DNA of 43,715 nucleotides from Bacteroidales bacterium (GTDB lineage Bacteria > Bacteroidota > Bacteroidia > Bacteroidales > Tenuifilaceae): positions 1 through 43,715 of the forward strand of contig JACABB010000042.1 in NCBI GenBank assembly GCA_013376985.1, read 5' to 3'. The notes below the pieces were generated by a model. That model did no database searches. It worked only from the letters and a program-made list of their open reading frames with translations, and was not told where the DNA came from. The translations under genes and the position numbers were made by a program. Positions 1 to 7,784 of this stretch are shown here, one piece after another; positions within the stretch are counted from its first letter, which is position 1; each line of letters starts with the position of its first letter.

Positions 1-248
1 ATAGCAACAAACATTTCAGAAGATATTACCATTAAATTTGTCCATTAAGCCTAAAGTTTAACTAGGTAACTGCTGTTCTTTACAGTTCGCTTGTATACCA
101 CAGTCATAAGTAAAAGTTTAACGTGGTACTGATGCTCGGTTTTTAACTCCCCAATATTTCCAACCACAGTAATGTTAGCGGTTATGAAATTTCATAGGCG
201 GAAGGGCTTTTTACATGAAAAGTGTATCTTTGGAGAAAGATAAGAATT
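1..248. other. Upstream region of the Fic gene
   Basis: I see no gene here. The stretch holds an imperfect direct repeat (AAAGTTTAAC at about 53-62 and 114-123, each followed by a similar GGTAACTG or GGTACTGATG segment). It also holds TTAGCGGTT at 175-183, whose reverse complement AACCGCTAA lies just past the Fic gene at 1044-1052. A perfect match to the Bacteroidota -7 box, TATCTTTG, sits at 225-232; I found no convincing -33 TTTG at the usual distance. Confidence 0.4.
225..232 (+). promoter_or_regulatory. Candidate -7 promoter box for the Fic gene
   Basis: TATCTTTG matches the Bacteroidota sigma-ABfr -7 consensus TAnnTTTG exactly. It lies 16 bases before the ATG at 249, so transcription would begin after the GTG at 222. 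That is one reason to prefer the ATG at 249 as the start. No good -33 element is visible, so this is only a candidate. Confidence 0.4.
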
Positions 249-1037
249 ATGGACTTTAAGATTATACACGGACAACTACTTGACAAATTTAGAGAATCGG
301 TTGATCAGAACTTTCTTACTATCCTAAATTCTATTCCTAAACTTCAAATTCCTGTTGACTACTTTCAATTTTACACCTCTGTTTCCTCTGTATATTCATC
401 GAAAATTGAGGGAGAAGACATTGACTTCGACAGCTATTTCAAGCATAAATTCTTGAATGTTAAGTTTAAACCCGACTATACAAGAAAAGCAGATGATTTA
501 TATAAAGCCTATGAGTTTATCTTTAAAAATCGCCTGAGTTTTGAGAACTTGAAGAAAGCACATTCCATTTTAAGCTCTAACCTTTTACCAAAATCACAAC
601 AAGGGAAAATTAGAACAAACCCTATGTTTGTAATTAACGAGCAAGATAGGATTGAATATGTAGCGGCTGAGCCAAAGATAGTAATTAGAGAACTTGAGAA
701 ACTTTTCATTGATATTGAGATGTTGCTAGAAGATGAACTTGATGAAACGGATACTTTCTATTTTGCATCACAAATACACCTGACCTTTGTGAAAATACAT
801 CCTTTTTTAGATGGCAATGGCAGAGCTGCTAGATTACTAGAAAAATGGTTTCTAAAGGAAAAAATAGGAGAACGAGCCGTGTCAGTCCCATTGGAGCGAA
901 ATTATTATAGAAATTTAAAGGTATATTATGCAAACATTAAGAAGTTAGGTTTAGAATATGCTGACCTAAATTATACTAAATCTTTTGACTTCTCTCTGAT
1001 GACAATAAATAGCATAAAAGAAAACGAGGAAAAATAA
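249..1037 (+). CDS. Fic domain protein (AMP-transferase-like)
   Basis: Fic enzymes usually transfer AMP from ATP to a hydroxyl side chain of a target protein. The 262-residue product carries the Fic signature HPFLDGNGRAAR near residue 190, with the catalytic His, the phosphate-binding GNGR and the final Arg. Near residue 45 it has SSKIEG, which fits the inhibitory helix motif (S/T)xxxE(G/N); a helix upstream of the Fic core makes it a self-inhibited class II enzyme. The reading frame opens at a GTG (222), but the ATG at 249 is preferred because it follows GGAG at 232-235 and the -7 box at 225-232. No separate antitoxin gene lies next to it. The gene is alone between repeats and flanked by a 9-bp inverted repeat, which suggests a mobile gene. 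The target protein cannot be told. Confidence 0.85.
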   Translation: MDFKIIHGQLLDKFRESVDQNFLTILNSIPKLQIPVDYFQFYTSVSSVYSSKIEGEDIDFDSYFKHKFLNVKFKPDYTRKADDLYKAYEFIFKNRLSFENLKKAHSILSSNLLPKSQQGKIRTNPMFVINEQDRIEYVAAEPKIVIRELEKLFIDIEMLLEDELDETDTFYFASQIHLTFVKIHPFLDGNGRAARLLEKWFLKEKIGERAVSVPLERNYYRNLKVYYANIKKLGLEYADLNYTKSFDFSLMTINSIKENEEK

Positions 1038-1116
1038 ATTCACAACCGCTAAAGGTATTCGCGAGGGCTTCGCCGTTCATAAACAGTAGATAGCTAAATT
1101 TAGTAGAACTCACATT

Positions 1117-1265
1117 AACATGAGTTCGATGTAAGCTGTCATCCTGAGCGAAGCGAAGGATCTAATCGCCTAAAGACTAGATGCTTCACTTCGTTCAGCA
1201 TGACAAAGTAACAATCTAACACCATGCTTAGGATCAATATGTTATGCTTACATCGAACTCACGTT
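1117..1265 (+). mobile_element. 149-bp MITE-like element, copy 1
   Basis: The ends are terminal inverted repeats: 1117-1136 (AACATGAGTTCGATGTAAGC) matches the reverse complement of 1246-1265 at 19 of 20 positions. Directly outside, ACATT at 1112-1116 is repeated at 1266-1270, as expected of a 5-bp target-site duplication. The inside carries TGTCATCCTGAGCGAAGCG and the facing TTCGTTCAGCATGACA, which form an imperfect hairpin. There is no coding capacity, so it would be moved in trans by a transposase not seen in this window. A copy of exactly the same length lies at 7586-7734. Confidence 0.8.
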
Positions 1266-1292
1266 ACATTACATAAATATTAGTTTCAACTT

Positions 1293-1385
1293 ACAATAGT
1301 TCAGTAAACTTTTTGGTGTATTTTAGTGATTTGGTGATTTCGTGGCTATTTTAAAATTTTTGTCACCAAATCACGAAAACACAAA
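1293..1385 (+). repeat. CACCAA-type interspersed repeat, copy 1
   Basis: About 93 bp aligning closely with 7451-7543. Both contain GTAAACTTTTTGGTGTATTT and ACGAAAACACAAA. GTGATTTGGTGA (about 1326-1337) can pair with TCACCAAATCAC (about 1363-1374), a 12-bp stem. It is non-coding. It lies 27 bp inside the first 149-bp element, on the RecQ side. Confidence 0.7.
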
Positions 1386-1724
1386 CAAAATGCAAAACAC
1401 ACAACCAATCCAACAAATATCTTTGATAAAATCATAGAATATGATTGTTTTTAAAACCTCTAAAAGATAAAATCGTCTTTTGACAATTTATAAAAAATCA
1501 CTAAGTTTGGAAATAAAGCTAAACAAAAGGTGTATAAACAAACCTTTAGTGTGGATGTAATCAAGTTATCGTTCATGTTAGAAAATCAGATAGACACATT
1601 GACAATGAACCGAAAGACACAAATGAAATGACAGAATTAGGAGAAATAATATCCCAACCCTTCGCATTTTTAAAAAAGTTTGACAAAGAGCAGCAGCTTT
1701 GCCGACACGCAAAAATAAATTATT
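1386..1724. other. AT-rich region upstream of the RecQ-like gene
   Basis: There is no convincing full gene. The only open frame of note is a 34-codon ORF at 1628-1732 that runs into the helicase start. GCAGCAGCTTTGCCGACACG just before the helicase resembles junction sequence seen around accessory genes in Bacteroidota, but I cannot assign it. No promoter box stands out. Confidence 0.35.
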
Positions 1725-1732
1725 ATGAATAG
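1628..1732 (+). CDS. Small ORF overlapping the helicase start (doubtful)
   Basis: This is a 34-codon frame starting MTELGEIISQPF and ending HAKINYYE. Its stop TAG (1730-1732) lies just inside the helicase gene, whose ATG is at 1725, giving the arrangement ATGAATAG. It could be a leader peptide coupling translation to the helicase, or the 3' scrap of a gene lost when the island was assembled. No family is recognised. The length is short enough to be chance. Confidence 0.2.
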   Translation: MTELGEIISQPFAFLKKFDKEQQLCRHAKINYYE

Positions 1733-3740
1733 ACAAGAAGCTGAAGTAATTTTACAAAAGACATTCAAATTAACTCGTTTTTATGATGAACAATGGGCAA
1801 CCATTGAAAAAATATTAGTTGGAGAAAGAGTCCTGTTAATTGAAAAAACAAGTTTTGGTAAATCACTTTGTTTTCAGTTCCCTGCTATTTTGCATAAAGG
1901 AACAACTGTAATATTTTCACCTTTAATTGCTTTAATGCGAGACCAAGTCAAAAAACTTACATCACTCGGAATTTCAGCTAAATGTGTAAATAGCGAGCAA
2001 ACACCAGAAGAAAATACACAAATTATAGAAGATGCTAAAGCAGGTAAAATTAAGATACTCTATATAGCACCAGAAAGACAGGAAAACTCTGAATGGATAG
2101 AAGCAACTCGACAAATGAATCTTTCAATGGTTGTGGTTGATGAGGCTCATTGTATTTCCGTTTGGGGACATGATTTTAGACCAGCTTTTAGACGAATAAT
2201 AAATCTTGTTCGCCTTTTACCAAAAGGACTTCCTGTTTTGGCAACAACAGCAACAGCAACAAAAAAAGTTGAACTGGATATTGCAGAACAAATGGGAAGT
2301 AATCTATCTATTATTAGAGGAAACCTTATGCGTGACAATTTTAAATTATATGTAATCAAAGTTAATTCCGAAGATGAAAAATTGATTTGGTTAGGGCAAA
2401 ATCTAAATAAATTGCCAGGCTCTGGTGTTCTTTATGCAGGTACAAGAGTTGATACCGAGATTTATTCAAAATGGTTTGAGTATTTAAAAATACCTTCCTC
2501 TGCATACAATGCAGGGTTTGATGCAGTTTCCCGAATTGCTATTGAGAATGGTTTAATGAATAATCAATGGAAATGTGTTATTTCTACTAATGCTTTAGGA
2601 ATGGGAATAGACAAACCTGATATTCGTTTTATCATTCATACACAAATACCTCAATCTCCAATTCACTATTATCAAGAGATTGGGCGAGCAGGCAGAGACG
2701 GTCAACCATCACATCTAATACTTTTTTATAATCCTGATGATAAAAAACTTCCTGAAGCTTTTATTGAAGGTGGAAGGCCTGCTATTTCAAAATATGTTAA
2801 GGTCATAACTGCTGTAAAAAATGAAATGCTTGGTGAACGTGACTTGATGAGAAGAACTAATTTAAAGCAGGCTCAAATCAGAGTTATCAAAGCCGACCTA
2901 ATTGAGCAAAAAATCATACGTGAAGTTACAATTGGCAAAAGTAAAAAGTTCGAGTATATAACAGGAGCCCCTGAACTAAACACAAAAGCGTTTGAGGAAT
3001 TACGAGCAAGTAAAACTAAAGATTTGGAAAAAATGATTGAATATGTTGAAACAACTCAATCACGAATGAAATACTTATGTGATTATCTTGGCGATTCAAC
3101 TTCTCAAACATTTAATAATTGCGATAATACCGGACTTAAAAAAATTGCGGTTTCAGTTTCCTCTGAATGGAATAAAAAGCTACAAGATTTTCGTGAAGAC
3201 TATTTCCCTGAACTTGTAGTTGAAACAAGAGGAACCAATTTGGTAAATGGGGTTGCAGCATCTTACTATGGTATCTCAAATGTGGGTTCAGCTATGCACC
3301 GAAGCAAATATGAAAGTGGCGGAGATTTTCCTGATTTTTTGTTAAGGTTAATATTAAAAGCATATCGAAAAAAGTTTGGGCAAGAGAAATATGATTTAAT
3401 CCTTTATGTACCGCCAACAAAATCAGGCGATCTTGTTAAAAACTTTGCAATAAAGGTATCACAAGTCCTGAAATTTCCCATTTCGCACAATCTCAATAAA
3501 ATCCGTCAAACTAAAGAACAGAAGATTTTTGAAAACGGCTATTTGAAATCTGATAATGTTAGTGGTGCTTTTTCATACACAGCACCAAACGAGATACAAG
3601 GTAAAAGCATTTTGCTAATTGACGACATTTTTGATAGTGGGGCAACAATTAAGGAAATAGGCAAATATTTATCTAATTTAGGGGCTTTAAAAATTGCACC
3701 TCTGGTAATTGCCAGAACAGTAGGAGGAGATTTAGTATGA
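1725..3740 (+). CDS. RecQ-type helicase fused to a ComF-like phosphoribosyltransferase
   Basis: The 671-residue protein starts with a superfamily 2 helicase core. Motif I is KTSFGKS (41-47), the DEAH box is at 139-142 followed by the aromatic loop CISVWGHDFRP, and motif VI is QEIGRAGRDGQ (317-327). After a winged-helix-like middle, the usual RecQ zinc site is degraded: around YLCDYLGD and NNCDN only two cysteines remain of the normal four, and no HRDC domain follows. The last ~135 residues are a type I PRTase domain with the PRPP-loop signature LLIDDIFDSGAT (Asp633-Asp634), as in ComF. The stop overlaps the next gene in ATGA, so the two should be translated together. Motif I differs from the usual TGGGKS of RecQ. 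Helicase + PRTase + DprA points to DNA-directed defence or toxin-antitoxin activity rather than housekeeping repair; that role is inference. Confidence 0.85.
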   Translation: MNRQEAEVILQKTFKLTRFYDEQWATIEKILVGERVLLIEKTSFGKSLCFQFPAILHKGTTVIFSPLIALMRDQVKKLTSLGISAKCVNSEQTPEENTQIIEDAKAGKIKILYIAPERQENSEWIEATRQMNLSMVVVDEAHCISVWGHDFRPAFRRIINLVRLLPKGLPVLATTATATKKVELDIAEQMGSNLSIIRGNLMRDNFKLYVIKVNSEDEKLIWLGQNLNKLPGSGVLYAGTRVDTEIYSKWFEYLKIPSSAYNAGFDAVSRIAIENGLMNNQWKCVISTNALGMGIDKPDIRFIIHTQIPQSPIHYYQEIGRAGRDGQPSHLILFYNPDDKKLPEAFIEGGRPAISKYVKVITAVKNEMLGERDLMRRTNLKQAQIRVIKADLIEQKIIREVTIGKSKKFEYITGAPELNTKAFEELRASKTKDLEKMIEYVETTQSRMKYLCDYLGDSTSQTFNNCDNTGLKKIAVSVSSEWNKKLQDFREDYFPELVVETRGTNLVNGVAASYYGISNVGSAMHRSKYESGGDFPDFLLRLILKAYRKKFGQEKYDLILYVPPTKSGDLVKNFAIKVSQVLKFPISHNLNKIRQTKEQKIFENGYLKSDNVSGAFSYTAPNEIQGKSILLIDDIFDSGATIKEIGKYLSNLGALKIAPLVIARTVGGDLV

Positions 3741-4876
3741 ACAAAGAAGCAGCGTATTGGATTGCATTGGCTCATTTACCACGATGGGGTCATTTAAAAA
3801 TTAATAACCTCATAATTAAGTTTTATCATGAACAAAAATTATCTATTGAAGATTTTTTTCAATTATCAGAAAATGATTGGAAAAATCAATTTGGTCTTGA
3901 ATATAAAGAATTAGAGGATTTAAAGAAAGCTAAATCAGAGTTAGCAAATAATGCTTTTTTAGCTGAATCATTAAATAATGAGGGTTATGAATTAATTCCA
4001 ATTATTTCACCTGCATATTCAAGGACACTTAAAGAAAATTTGAAGGCAGCGCATGCTCCAGCTCTACTATATGTAAAAGGCAATAAACAAATCATGCAAG
4101 AAAAATCCATCGCAATTGTTGGTTCTCGTAGTGCTTCAGATAAATCATTGCAATTTACAGATAATATTGCCAAACTTGCGAGTAAAGAATACAAAGTCGT
4201 TGTAAGCGGATTTGCGAAAGGAGTTGACAGTCAGGCTTTGGATTCTGCAATATATTACAAAGGTCAAAGTATTATCGTTTTACCACAGGGAATTATGACT
4301 TTTGGTTCTGGTTTTAAGAAATACTATAAGCAATTAGTTGATGGGGATGTTTTGGTTTTGAGTACTTTTTTTCCGAAGGCTCCATGGAAAGCAGAATTGG
4401 CGATGGCTCGTAATCCAATCATTTATGGACTTGCCGATGAAATTTATGTTGCCGAATCGTCAGAAAAAGGAGGAACATGGTCTGGTGTTGTTGATGGATT
4501 AAGAAAGAATCGAAAAATATATGTTCGTAAACCTGAACCTGATGAAAATACAGCGAATAACTTATTAATACAAAAAGGAGCTATTGCTGTTGATTTTAAC
4601 GGAATACCAATAAAAGTCTATAAACCAATTGAATCAGCACTATTAACTTCTATTTCTAAAGAACCCTCCGTTAATTATGAAAACAAAATCCTAGAATTTC
4701 TCCGAACAGGTGAGTATTCAGTAAAAGATATTTTGAAAAAACTTCAACTAAATTGGACAGAAAAGAAATTAAGAGATTTTCTCAAAGTTCAAAAAGAAGT
4801 TGAAACTATTAATAAAAAACCTATGCGTTTTACCATGAAAGATTCTGCAATTAAACAAAAAACATTATTTGACTAA
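3737..4876 (+). CDS. DprA-like protein paired with the RecQ-PRTase
   Basis: The 379-residue protein has the DprA Rossmann core: SIAIVGSRSAS (124-134), SGFAKGVDSQAL (157-168, the SGxAxGID motif), RNPIIYGLADEIYVAES (225-241) and GGTW. An N-terminal helical region precedes it, and a winged-helix-like segment (about 315-370) closes it. Chromosomal DprA loads RecA on incoming single-stranded DNA. Here, however, the gene has no competence neighbours and begins inside the stop codon of a PRTase-bearing helicase. In the ShosTA system a PRTase toxin (ShosT) is paired with a DprA-domain antitoxin (ShosA); this gene is the likely counterpart of ShosA. Whether it neutralises the PRTase or detects foreign DNA cannot be read from sequence. 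Confidence 0.85.
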   Translation: MNKEAAYWIALAHLPRWGHLKINNLIIKFYHEQKLSIEDFFQLSENDWKNQFGLEYKELEDLKKAKSELANNAFLAESLNNEGYELIPIISPAYSRTLKENLKAAHAPALLYVKGNKQIMQEKSIAIVGSRSASDKSLQFTDNIAKLASKEYKVVVSGFAKGVDSQALDSAIYYKGQSIIVLPQGIMTFGSGFKKYYKQLVDGDVLVLSTFFPKAPWKAELAMARNPIIYGLADEIYVAESSEKGGTWSGVVDGLRKNRKIYVRKPEPDENTANNLLIQKGAIAVDFNGIPIKVYKPIESALLTSISKEPSVNYENKILEFLRTGEYSVKDILKKLQLNWTEKKLRDFLKVQKEVETINKKPMRFTMKDSAIKQKTLFD

Positions 4877-4973
4877 ATTTCATTGTATACGCATGTACAT
4901 TGCCAAAACAACACGAGCCAACTTACTTTACAATAAATATCATTTTGAACTTATTAAGCATAAATTTTATAGC

Positions 4974-7430
4974 ATGAAAAAATTATTCTCGACCATAATA
5001 ATTTTAATGGTCAGTACCATTCTGAATGCTCAGCATTTTCCCGATAATAGCCTTGGTACACTTAAAAAGTATAGCAAAACCGAAAACACATTTACCTTCG
5101 AAACTACCAACGGAACTGCAATTCTAATGATTTATAATCCAGAAATTGTTCGACTCAGAGTTTTGAAAGATAAGGCGGGTGACGATTTTTCTTATGCAGT
5201 TATCGAATCTCAACAGCATTGTGCTATAAAAACATCTGAAACAAATGATCTAATAATCCTGCAAACCGATTCTCTTCGAATCGAAATAACAAAAGATCCA
5301 ACACGTTTTAAATTTCTGACTTACAAGGGCAAACTGCTGAATGAAGACGATCCTGCTTTTGGAACAACTTGGGTTGGAGAAGAGGTAACCACTTTCAAAA
5401 AAATGCAGGAAGGAGAAAAATTTATTGGTTTAGGCGAAAAAACTGGTAATCTTGATAGACGTGGCGAAGGTTATTCCAATTGGAACAGCGATGTGCCCGG
5501 TTATCCAGTTACACAAGATCCTCTATACGCAACACTTCCATTTTACATTGGCATTCACCACGATGTTGCTTATGGAATTTTCTTTGATAACACCTTCAAA
5601 AGCAATTTCAGCTTTGGTGCTTCAAACAATCGTTTTTCAAGTTTTGGCGCTGATGCTGGTGAAATGAACTATTACTTCATTGGAGGAAAGAATATCGCCA
5701 AAATCATTGAGAATTACACATGGCTCACGGGTCGTATACCCATCCCTCCTATTTGGGGTTTGGGGTATCAGCAAAGCCGTTGGAGCTACTTTCCCGATAG
5801 TAACGTTTTGAACCTTGCGCATACTTTCCGTGATAAGAAAATACCTATCGACGTTATCTACCTCGATATTCACTATATGGATGCTTATAAAGTTTTTACG
5901 TGGCACCCTCAACGCTTTAGCAAACCCAACTCAATGATAAGCGAACTGAAAAACATGGGTATTCATACTGCTATAATCATCGATCCTGGAATTAAAGTGG
6001 AGAAAGGCTATACGGCTTATGAAGAAGGTATTAAACAAAATATGTTTATCAAATATCCCGATGGCACTGACTATACAGCTCAGGTATGGCCCGGTTGGTG
6101 CAATTTCCCCGATTTCACTAAACCAGAAGCCCGCAAATGGTGGGGAAATCTTTTCAGTAGTAATGTATCAAATGGCGTTGAAGGTTTTTGGAATGATATG
6201 AATGAAATTGCCTCCTGGGGCGGAGGAAGAACTTCATCAATAGTAAGGTTTAATTGGGAAGGCAAAGGTGCATCGTACCGACAGGGAAAAAATGCTTATG
6301 GATTGTTAATGTCCCGAAGCACTTACGAAGGCACACGCTCCCTTATGGGCAAACGCCCATTAATTCTGACCCGTGCAGCATATTCCGGTTCTCAGCGCTA
6401 TACGGCTATCTGGACAGGCGATAACGTTGCAAGCGATGAACACATGATGCTCGGCTGTAGACTTGTAAACTCACTTGGAATCACAGGAATGGCATTTGCC
6501 GGAGTAGATGTTGGTGGATTTTTCGGGAATGCTAGTTCCGATCTATTTGGTCGCTGGTTGAGCATTGGAACATTTACACCATTCTTCAGGGTACACAAAC
6601 ATTACGATTATGAGATGTCAGAACCTTGGTCGTATGGTTCGGAAACCGAAAGAATTTCTCGTAATTATATTTCATTACGTTATCGACTTTTACCTTACAT
6701 CTATTCAACATTCTATGAGGCTCACAAATCAGGGCTTCCAGTTAGTAGATCACTTGTAATCGACAACACTTACGACGAAAAATGCTGGAACAACACCTAT
6801 CAACATCAGTACATGTTTGGATCATCAATACTTGTAGCACCCGTTGAAAGCACGAAACAGATTACCAACGTTTATCTACCTAAAGGCACCTGGTTCGATT
6901 TTTTTACTGGTAAAAAATATGATGGCAATCAGGAAATCCTCATTGAATGTCCTATTGATAAATTACCCGTTTTTGCAAAAGGGGGAAGTTTTATCCCAAT
7001 GCAATCTATAGTTCAAAATACATCAGAAAAATCTGATACTCTTTACTTACATGTTTTTAATGGTACAGATCATTCTGAATTTATCTATTACGAAGATGAT
7101 GGAACTTCCTTCAACTATGAGAAAGGGAATTTCCTTACACGTACATTCCGATTTGACCCGGTTGGAAATCAAATCACAATCGAAAAGCCTGAAGGCTTAT
7201 TTACAAGCAGATTCTCTAAAATTATTTTGATGATGCATGGATTTACAAGCCTAAATGATAACCTGAAAGTGAATGGTAAGATTACCAGCTTACAGACAGT
7301 AACAACAGATATATTAACCTCGCTAACGGATAAAGATCCTAATTCTACTGGCAATGGTAAAAAATATCAACAAGAAGTGAAACGGATAGCACTTGAAAAC
7401 GCTTCGGATAAAGTAATTATTACATGGTAA
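4974..7430 (+). CDS. Exported GH31 alpha-glucosidase family protein
   Basis: Glycoside hydrolase family 31 enzymes cleave terminal alpha-linked glucose or xylose by a retaining mechanism. The chosen ATG at 4974 gives 818 residues beginning with a clean signal peptide (MKKLFSTIIILMVSTILNAQ); the open frame reaches back to 4869, but that extension overlaps dprA and would bury the signal. The nucleophile motif WNDMNE puts Asp at residue 408 (codon 6195-6197), and WTGDN puts the acid/base Asp near 483 (codon 6420-6422). An N-terminal galactose-mutarotase-like domain, the barrel, and C-terminal beta domains with a DUF5110-like tail fit the usual family length. It likely acts in the periplasm or on the surface. 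No SusC/SusD pair is nearby. The gap of about 97 bp after dprA suggests its own promoter. Confidence 0.9.
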   Translation: MKKLFSTIIILMVSTILNAQHFPDNSLGTLKKYSKTENTFTFETTNGTAILMIYNPEIVRLRVLKDKAGDDFSYAVIESQQHCAIKTSETNDLIILQTDSLRIEITKDPTRFKFLTYKGKLLNEDDPAFGTTWVGEEVTTFKKMQEGEKFIGLGEKTGNLDRRGEGYSNWNSDVPGYPVTQDPLYATLPFYIGIHHDVAYGIFFDNTFKSNFSFGASNNRFSSFGADAGEMNYYFIGGKNIAKIIENYTWLTGRIPIPPIWGLGYQQSRWSYFPDSNVLNLAHTFRDKKIPIDVIYLDIHYMDAYKVFTWHPQRFSKPNSMISELKNMGIHTAIIIDPGIKVEKGYTAYEEGIKQNMFIKYPDGTDYTAQVWPGWCNFPDFTKPEARKWWGNLFSSNVSNGVEGFWNDMNEIASWGGGRTSSIVRFNWEGKGASYRQGKNAYGLLMSRSTYEGTRSLMGKRPLILTRAAYSGSQRYTAIWTGDNVASDEHMMLGCRLVNSLGITGMAFAGVDVGGFFGNASSDLFGRWLSIGTFTPFFRVHKHYDYEMSEPWSYGSETERISRNYISLRYRLLPYIYSTFYEAHKSGLPVSRSLVIDNTYDEKCWNNTYQHQYMFGSSILVAPVESTKQITNVYLPKGTWFDFFTGKKYDGNQEILIECPIDKLPVFAKGGSFIPMQSIVQNTSEKSDTLYLHVFNGTDHSEFIYYEDDGTSFNYEKGNFLTRTFRFDPVGNQITIEKPEGLFTSRFSKIILMMHGFTSLNDNLKVNGKITSLQTVTTDILTSLTDKDPNSTGNGKKYQQEVKRIALENASDKVIITW

Positions 7431-7450
7431 TTTATAATGATTTTATTTTT

Positions 7451-7543
7451 ACAATTGTTCGGTAAACTTTTTGGTGTATTTTGGTGACTTGGTGATTTTG
7501 TGGCTATTTTTAAATTTTTGCCACCAATACACGAAAACACAAA
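7451..7543 (+). repeat. CACCAA-type interspersed repeat, copy 2
   Basis: It aligns over about 93 bp with 1293-1385 in the same orientation. The hairpin is here TTGGTG facing CACCAA. It lies 20 bp after the GH31 stop and 42 bp before the second 149-bp element, so in mirror order to the left-hand pair. Confidence 0.7.
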
Positions 7544-7585
7544 ATATCACAAAAACTATATGTTACAAATCAATAATAATACTTT

Positions 7586-7734
7586 AACGTCAGTTAGATG
7601 TAAGATGTCATCCTGAGCGAAGCGAAGGATCTAGTTACTTATAAAACAGATGCTTCACTCCGTTCAGCATGACAAAGCAACAATCCAATGGTGAACTGAG
7701 AATCAATATATTATACTTACATCGATCTCACGTT
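7586..7734 (+). mobile_element. 149-bp MITE-like element, copy 2
   Basis: It has the same length and orientation as the element at 1117-1265. The terminal repeats (from AACGTCAGTTAGATGTAAG at 7586, against the reverse complement of the last 19 bases) agree at 16 of 19 positions. ACTTT at 7581-7585 is repeated at 7735-7739, a 5-bp target duplication different in sequence from that of copy 1. Inside are TGTCATCCTGAGCGAAGCG and CGTTCAGCATGACA. It is non-coding and sits in the GH31-aldo/keto reductase gap. Confidence 0.8.
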
Positions 7735-7784
7735 ACTTTAACGAACTATAGTTATAAGAACTTTAATTTAATACAACCCCAAGC

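Noticed and set aside
4869-4973. Longer N terminus of the GH31 protein
   Set aside because: It would overlap dprA and place 35 residues before a perfect signal peptide; the ATG at 4974 is far more likely.
5452-6759. Several open frames of 60-90 codons inside the GH31 gene on both strands
   Set aside because: They are shadows of a conserved gene and show no domain, signal or start site of their own.
1117-7734. A composite transposon formed by the two MITEs
   Set aside because: Each copy has its own, different 5-bp duplication directly at its ends, so each inserted on its own; the block was not moved by the pair as one transposon.
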